Assembly (NCBI GenBank): GCA_031547465.1
Contig: JAVBRX010000019.1
Coordinates: forward strand, 1 to 20,137
Direction of reading: 5' to 3'
Length of the DNA stretch: 20,137 bases
From: Hohaiivirga sp031547465
GTDB taxonomy: Bacteria; Pseudomonadota; Alphaproteobacteria; Rhizobiales; Beijerinckiaceae
A model generated the notes under the pieces. That model was not told the origin of the DNA. It saw nothing but the letters and a program-made list of their open reading frames with translations, and did no database searches. Both the position numbers and the translations under genes were made by a program. Below, piece by piece: positions 15,205-20,137 of the stretch (position 1 is its first letter; every line of letters begins with the position of its first letter).

Positions 15205-15571
15205 ACCAAAGGCGGTTTGAACTCAAAGCTTCATGCCGTCTGCGATGGTAAGGGGCGACCTATCATCACTTCTGACCGAAGCAACAGAAGTGACGTCGTC
15301 GGTGCTGCCCTGATCCTCAACAAGCTCTCCGTTGTCGCCGTCAGATCGGCGACCGGGGTTATGATGCCGACTGGTTCCCAAGGGATTGAAAGAGCGCGGG
15401 ATTACCCCCTGCATTCCGCCTAAAAACCGGATCAAACCCGTCGAATATGATGCCAAGCTATACCGCAAGCGCCACAAAATCGAAGACTGGCAACGCATCG
15501 CCATGTCCTACGATCAATGCGTGCATACCTTCTTCTCCGCTATCTGCATCGCTGCTATCGTCGCTTGCTGA
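15205..15571 (+). pseudogene. IS5-family transposase remnant, multiply frameshifted
   Basis: The C-terminal half of an IS5-family (IS427/IS1031-like) DDE transposase, in three frames. TKGGLNSKLHAVCDGKGRPI begins at 15205 in the first. GDRGYDADWF, containing a catalytic Asp region, is read from about 15348 in the second. LKERGITPCIPPKNRIKPVEYDAKLYRKRHKIE and DWQRIAMSYDQCVHTFFSAICIAA, ending at 15571, are in the third. Between HKIE and DWQRIA the usual stretch NMFGRLK is absent, so an in-frame deletion accompanies the frameshifts. The 5' half of the element is missing; sequence resembling the element's right end (GAGTCTTGAGCCTAG, near 15582-15596) follows. It is non-functional. Its place directly behind the tRNA gene suggests an old insertion at a tRNA end followed by decay. 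Family assignment comes from recognised motifs, not a search. Confidence 0.85.
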
Positions 15572-15798
15572 ATCAATCAATGAGTCTTGAGCCTAGTTGT
15601 TGCAGCGGCAGATTCCGATTGCAAAACGCTTTATCCTAGTCGTTATGCTTGAGATCGGTTGGAAGTTACTGGAAAACAGTGCGTTTATCATCAAACGCCA
15701 TCGCATGGCGGCGATTTTCCCCGGCGATTCCGGCAACAGTATCGTCAATCCAGGTAATGCCACCAGCAGATGATCATACCTTAACGTTGAAATATATC

Positions 15799-15827
15799 GG
15801 GCACCGGACAATTTCTGTCCGGTGCCC
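15799..15827 (-). terminator. Intrinsic terminator of the RND efflux operon
   Basis: A perfect 12-base stem, GGGCACCGGACA (15799-15810) and TGTCCGGTGCCC (15816-15827), with a 5-base loop. It lies 23 bases past the stop of the pump gene. Read on the minus strand it is followed by GATATATTTC, a partly U-rich tail. It also sits between the IS remnant and the operon and could stop readthrough in both directions. Confidence 0.8.
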
Positions 15828-15849
15828 CGTGCATGATACGCTATGAGTT

Positions 15850-18800
15850 TTAATGTGAAGCCGCGCCGTTGCCGTTCTTCGTAAATCTGAAGCGTTCCTT
15901 TGCTTTTTCGCGCATGGTCTGGAAGGTCACGTACAAAGCCGGAATCATGAAAATGCCGATGCAGCTTGCGGCAAGCATTCCGGCGAAGACCGGGGTTGAG
16001 ACGCTGCGGCGCGCTACTTCGGCTGCACCGTGCGCCCAGACCAGTGGGATCAAACCGACGATAAAGGCAATTGAGGTCATCATCACGGCACGGAACCTGA
16101 GCCGCGCCCCGAGCGCTGCCGCTTCGACGATGCTCTTGCCTTCCTCGCGCTGTTCCTTGGCGAATTCAACAATCAGGATGCCGTTCTTGGCGGCAAGCGC
16201 GATCAGCACGACGAGGCCGATCTGGGCGTAAAGATCAAGGGCAAGGCCAGCGATATAAATGCCACAGAACGCCCCGAGCACACCGACCGTGACCGACAGC
16301 AGCACCGGAATCGGAATTACCCAGCTTTCATAGAGCGCCACCAGGAAGAGATAGGCGAACACTAACGCCAGTGACAGGATGATGATTGTCTGGCCGCTGA
16401 CCTTCTGCTCCTGATAGGAGGCTCCGGTCCACTCGAACGTATAGCCCTGCGGCAGCGTTTTTGCGGAAATCTCCGTCATCTTCGCCATTGCCTGGCCGGA
16501 CGACACGCCTGGGGCCGGGTTTCCGCTAATGCTGATGCTGCGGTAATTGTTATAGCGCACGATCACCGGAGCACCTGTTACCGGACGCAACGAGGCCACG
16601 GCGCGCAAGGGCACCATTTCGTTGCGATTATTGCGCAAATGGATATTCCAGACCGAGGAAATATCGGAACGGTTATTCGCCTCGCCCTGGAGATTCACCT
16701 GCCAGGTACGCCCGAACAGGTTGAAATTATTGATAAAATATCCGCCAAGTGTTGATTGTAACGACACGAAGATATCGTTGACCGATACACCGAGCGCTTG
16801 CGCCTTATCGCGATCGATATCGAGATAATAAGACGGTGCGGCAGAACTGAAGGTGGAGAACACGCGCGTCAACCCGGATGAGGGATTGTTGGCGGCGGCA
16901 AGCAGGCCTCGCATAACCCCCGCCATCTCTTCCGGTGGCGCCCCCTGAAGGCTTTCGAGCTGGTATTCGAAACCGCCGCTCACAGAAATGCCGACGATCG
17001 GAGGAAGATTGAAGGGAAAGATATTTGCCGACGGGATCTGTTGTGCGGCTGCGTAGGTTTTACCGATCAATGTGCGAACATCGTCGCCTTTTTTTGTCCG
17101 TTCAGCAAACGGTTTCAGGCTTATAACCATGAAGGCGGAATTGCTGGCAGCGTAACCGTCGGAAATCGAATATCCGGCAATGGCGATCACATCCTTGACC
17201 TGGGGCATGCCGCCGACGATCGTCTCGACCTGCTTCACTACCTCTTTGGTGCGATTGATGGATGCGCCATCGGGCAACTGAACGTTGATGAAAAATGCGC
17301 CCTGGTCTTCTTCGGGCAGGAAGCCGCCTGGCGTTACCAGCGACACTCCCCAAGCGGCAAGGCCAAAACCAACGGTGACCGCGATTGACAGGAAAGCCAT
17401 CCGTAATGTTTTGCGGACAATCCCGGCGTAACCGTCTCTTGCCCAGTCGATACCCTTGTGGATCTTCCACATGAAGTTTCCGCTCGGCTTCTCATGGCGC
17501 AGAAACACGGCGCACAGGGCTGGCGACAGGGTCAGGGCATTGATCGCCGAAATTACCATTGCCGCGCTGATCGTGACGGCGAATTGCCGGAACAGTACGC
17601 CGGAAATACCACCGATAAAGGCAATCGGCACGAACACCGACAACAGCACCAGAGTGATGGCAATGATCGGTCCGGTGATCTGCCGCATCGCTTTTTTGGT
17701 GGCTTCGATCGCCGAAATATCCGGCTCTTCCTCCATGACACGCTCGACATTCTCGACCACGACAATGGCGTCGTCGACGACGATGCCGATGGCAAGCACC
17801 ATGGCGAGCAGAGACACAGTATTGGCGGAATACCCGAACGCCAGCAGGATAATAAACGTGCCGATCAAACTGACGGGTACGGCGATCGACGGAATGATGG
17901 TCGCCCGCAGGTTGCCGAGAAAGAGAAACACGACAATAGCGACGAGAATGAAGGCCTCGAAGATCGTCTTGAACACTTCGATAATGGTGTCGTTGACGAA
18001 GGTCGTCGAATCGAACACCGCCCGGATATGCATGCCCTCGGGTAGGCGCGACCTTACTTTGTCCAGCGTTTCGTTGACAGCATCGGAAGCCCTCAATGCG
18101 TTGGCACCGGGGGCGAGATAGATGGCGATGGCAACGGCATCCTGACCGTTGAGGCGGCTGTCGACATCCTCGTTCTGCGCCCCGAGTTCGACGCGGGCGA
18201 CATCACGGATGCGCAGCACCGATCCGTCCTGATTAGCACGGATAATGATATTGCCGAATTCCTCCGGCGTCGTCAGGCGACCCTTGGTTTGCAGGTTGAA
18301 CTGAATCTGCTGTTCGTCCGAGCTTGGCTGTGCGCCGATCCGACCAACAGAAGCCTGGATGTTCTGCGTCTTGATGGCAAGAACTATATCCGCAGGAGAG
18401 AGCTTGAGGCTCGTCAGCCGTGCGGTATCGAACCAGACGCGCATGGAATAATTGCGCAGGCTGAACAATTGTGCCGAACCGACACCGGACGTGCGGGACA
18501 ATTCATCGATGACGTTGATGACGCCGTAATTCGTTAGCGTCAACGGGTCGAACTTGCCGGGGTCTGCATGCAGGAACACGAATTGCAGGATAGAGGACGA
18601 CGCCTTCTGTACCTGAATCCCTTGCGCCTGGATTTCCGGTGGCATCTGCGACAGCGCCGCCTGCACCCGGTTGTTGACGTTGATGGTGTTCAGATCCGGG
18701 TTCGAACCGAGATCGAAGCTGACATTCAGACGATAAGTACCGTCGTCACCGCTCGAACTCTTCATGTAGATCATCTTGTCGACGCCAAGGATTTTAGCTT

Positions 18801-18999
18801 CGAGCGGTTGGGCGACCGCCTGCTCGACAACGGCAGCGGACGCGCCAGGATAACGGGCGGTAACGGTCACCTGCGGGGGTACGATATCCGGCAATTGCGC
18901 AACCGGGATATTCCACAAGGACAATGCGCCAGCGAGCGTCATCACGATGGCAATGACGATGGATAGTCTTGGACGTTCGATGAAAATGGATGAAAACAC
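15850..18999 (-). CDS. RND multidrug efflux pump, inner-membrane permease (HAE1 family)
   Basis: Trimeric proton-driven transporter that exports hydrophobic or amphiphilic compounds across the envelope; AcrB/MexF-like, 1049 residues, normal length. The N-terminus MFSSIFIERPRLSIVIAIVMTLAGALSL is the usual first helix, followed by porter-domain motifs (IPVAQLPDIVPPQVTVTARYPGAS; QNIQASVGRIGAQP). Helix 4 carries the proton-relay pair Asp409-Asp410 in VLAIGIVVDDAIVVVEN. The second half begins with the corresponding helix and GGFLPEEDQGAFFINVQLPDGAS, and ends in helices including ALAAKNGILIVEFAKEQREEGKS. The start is GTG at 18999, 5 bases after the adaptor stop; no ATG fits. It is translated with the adaptor gene. 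No outer-membrane channel gene follows before the terminator, so the pump probably uses a TolC-like partner encoded elsewhere. Substrates cannot be inferred. Confidence 0.96.
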   Translation of the reverse strand: MFSSIFIERPRLSIVIAIVMTLAGALSLWNIPVAQLPDIVPPQVTVTARYPGASAAVVEQAVAQPLEAKILGVDKMIYMKSSSGDDGTYRLNVSFDLGSNPDLNTINVNNRVQAALSQMPPEIQAQGIQVQKASSSILQFVFLHADPGKFDPLTLTNYGVINVIDELSRTSGVGSAQLFSLRNYSMRVWFDTARLTSLKLSPADIVLAIKTQNIQASVGRIGAQPSSDEQQIQFNLQTKGRLTTPEEFGNIIIRANQDGSVLRIRDVARVELGAQNEDVDSRLNGQDAVAIAIYLAPGANALRASDAVNETLDKVRSRLPEGMHIRAVFDSTTFVNDTIIEVFKTIFEAFILVAIVVFLFLGNLRATIIPSIAVPVSLIGTFIILLAFGYSANTVSLLAMVLAIGIVVDDAIVVVENVERVMEEEPDISAIEATKKAMRQITGPIIAITLVLLSVFVPIAFIGGISGVLFRQFAVTISAAMVISAINALTLSPALCAVFLRHEKPSGNFMWKIHKGIDWARDGYAGIVRKTLRMAFLSIAVTVGFGLAAWGVSLVTPGGFLPEEDQGAFFINVQLPDGASINRTKEVVKQVETIVGGMPQVKDVIAIAGYSISDGYAASNSAFMVISLKPFAERTKKGDDVRTLIGKTYAAAQQIPSANIFPFNLPPIVGISVSGGFEYQLESLQGAPPEEMAGVMRGLLAAANNPSSGLTRVFSTFSSAAPSYYLDIDRDKAQALGVSVNDIFVSLQSTLGGYFINNFNLFGRTWQVNLQGEANNRSDISSVWNIHLRNNRNEMVPLRAVASLRPVTGAPVIVRYNNYRSISISGNPAPGVSSGQAMAKMTEISAKTLPQGYTFEWTGASYQEQKVSGQTIIILSLALVFAYLFLVALYESWVIPIPVLLSVTVGVLGAFCGIYIAGLALDLYAQIGLVVLIALAAKNGILIVEFAKEQREEGKSIVEAAALGARLRFRAVMMTSIAFIVGLIPLVWAHGAAEVARRSVSTPVFAGMLAASCIGIFMIPALYVTFQTMREKAKERFRFTKNGNGAASH

Positions 19000-19004
19000 A
19001 GTGG

Positions 19005-20137
19005 TCAGTTCCGGTTGGCGGGCGTGGCGGCAGGTTGCGGGTTCACCTCAATACCGGGGCGGGAGATACGCTGTAGGCCATCGATCACTACGTTTTCACC
19101 TTCCTTCAGCCCGGAAACGACCATAGCGGTCATCGGCGTCGACTGACCAAGGGAGATGCGGCGCTGCTCGACCTTCTTGTCGTTGTCGACCACATAGACG
19201 AAATCACCCTTCTGGTCGGTGAGCACGGCGCTGCGCGGCATGCTGATCGCCTTTGTCGGTTCGCCGGATTCGATGATGACGGTAACGAACTCACCATGTA
19301 CGAGTTCACGGAAGTTTCCGGTTTCACCCGTCGATTCCGGCACTGGTGGATTGGCGATGACGCCGCGCAGCAGAATGGTATCGGTATCCTGCGAAACGGC
19401 ATTGTCCATGAAGTCGAGTTTGCCGGTCTGCTTGAAAATCTGCCCATTCGGCAGGCGCAGACGGATCTGTGTCGGGAACAACTTGCCCTGGCGGGCACTC
19501 TTGTCGTGCAGTTCCTGAAGGGCGCGGGCGGAGATCGGGAATACGACATACATCGGATCCTGACTGACGACCGTCGTCAGCAGGCCATTACCCATACCCG
19601 CTGCTGGGCCGACGACGTTGCCGGGGGTAATAAGGGAACGACCGATGCGTCCGTTGATGGGCGAACGGATTTCCGTATAGGCCAGGCTGATTTCCGATGC
19701 CTGCAATTGCGCCTTCGCCAGTTGTAGTTGCGCCATGGCGCTTAATTGTTCGGCACGGGCATTATCGGCGACACTCTGTGATCCCGCTGATTTCTCCAGC
19801 AGTTGCAGGGCGCGCTGCAGTGCCAGGTCGGCATTCTCCAGTCGGGCCTGGGCTTGGGCGACCGTAGCCCGCTTGGCATCGACATCCGCCTGGAACGGGG
19901 CCTGTTCGAGGCGGTAAAGCAACTGGTCCTTTTTGACTTCCGCGCCGTCTTTGAACAATTGTTCGTTGAGAAAGGCGGTGACGCGGGCGATGATCACCAC
20001 CCGGTCCTGCGCTTCAATCCGTCCGGTTAGTTCCGTGGTTTCGGAGAACGACCCCGCTGTTGCCGGGGCGACGATGACGACAGGCGGCGCGGACGGAGGT
20101 GTCTGCGCGACAGCCGGAGACGAGAAAGACGACATTG
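19005..20137 (-). CDS. RND efflux periplasmic adaptor subunit (MFP/HlyD family), 5' end outside window
   Basis: The adaptor bridges the RND pump and an outer-membrane channel. At least 376 residues are visible. The order is a barrel-sandwich (lipoyl-like) half (about 28-85, VVIIARVTAFLNEQLFKDGAEVKKDQLLYRLEQAPF), a coiled-coil hairpin (about 85-150, alternating Ala/Leu/Gln/Glu), the second lipoyl half (SLAYTEIRSPINGRIGRSLITPGNVV), then beta-barrel and membrane-proximal domains ending near LVHGEFVTVIIES and GLKEGENVVIDGLQRI. An ATG lies at 20135, but the first residues SSFSSPAVA-QTPP look like the end of a signal peptide with an AVA cleavage site whose hydrophobic core is upstream, so the true start is probably beyond the window. 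It precedes the pump gene by 5 bases, a standard adaptor-pump operon. Confidence 0.93.
   Translation of the reverse strand, partial: MSSFSSPAVAQTPPSAPPVVIVAPATAGSFSETTELTGRIEAQDRVVIIARVTAFLNEQLFKDGAEVKKDQLLYRLEQAPFQADVDAKRATVAQAQARLENADLALQRALQLLEKSAGSQSVADNARAEQLSAMAQLQLAKAQLQASEISLAYTEIRSPINGRIGRSLITPGNVVGPAAGMGNGLLTTVVSQDPMYVVFPISARALQELHDKSARQGKLFPTQIRLRLPNGQIFKQTGKLDFMDNAVSQDTDTILLRGVIANPPVPESTGETGNFRELVHGEFVTVIIESGEPTKAISMPRSAVLTDQKGDFVYVVDNDKKVEQRRISLGQSTPMTAMVVSGLKEGENVVIDGLQRISRPGIEVNPQPAATPANRN

Noticed and set aside
1..20137. CRISPR array, phage genes, toxin-antitoxin pair, dif site
   Set aside because: No regularly spaced direct repeats, no cas or phage-like proteins, no paired small toxin and antitoxin genes, and no dif-like 28-base palindrome recognised by eye despite xerD and ftsK being present.

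Overview
This window looks like a chromosomal segment of a moderately GC-rich alphaproteobacterium. The grounds are: a HAD class IIA protein of the mostly alphaproteobacterial TIGR01459 type joined to ribF, an aroK-aroB pair followed by a DUF21/CBS/CorC protein, an alphaproteobacterial type of intergenic palindrome, and an IS5-family remnant resembling those of Acetobacteraceae and Rhizobiales. A Rhodospirillales/Acetobacterales affiliation is plausible, but it is inference from memory and no search was possible.

Layout, left to right. (1) 2-820: 3' part of argG (arginine biosynthesis), then a small gene whose reading frame appears broken (892-1217). (2) 1366-4128, plus strand: a site-2-type membrane metalloprotease, a HAD hydrolase and ribF (FMN/FAD synthesis); the last two overlap by ATGA. 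(3) 4280-7478, minus strand: aroK, aroB (overlapping by ATGA, shikimate pathway) and a DUF21/CBS/CorC membrane protein. (4) 7479-7744: a divergent intergenic region with a striking cluster of inverted and direct repeats. (5) 7745-10559, plus strand: a small single-helix membrane ORF, a XerD-type recombinase and a TerC-CBS-CorC fusion. (6) 10566-14620, minus strand: ftsK, then (after a gap carrying two palindromic repeats) a LolA-domain protein with a lipoprotein signal. (7) 14621-15571: a long non-coding gap with a run of nine G, tRNA-Leu(CAG), and a decayed IS5-family transposase just behind the tRNA. (8) 15799-20137, minus strand: an RND efflux operon (adaptor then pump) closed by a strong hairpin terminator; the adaptor gene runs off the window.

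Most of this is housekeeping: amino-acid, flavin and aromatic biosynthesis, chromosome dimer resolution and segregation (XerD and FtsK act on the same process), lipoprotein transport, ion homeostasis and drug efflux. I did not find a convincing undescribed multi-gene system. The observations most worth checking are the repeat cluster between aroK and xerD, the lipidation signal on LolA, the palindromic repeats between ftsK and lolA, the HAD enzyme with Trp in place of the second catalytic Asp, and the frameshifted genes.
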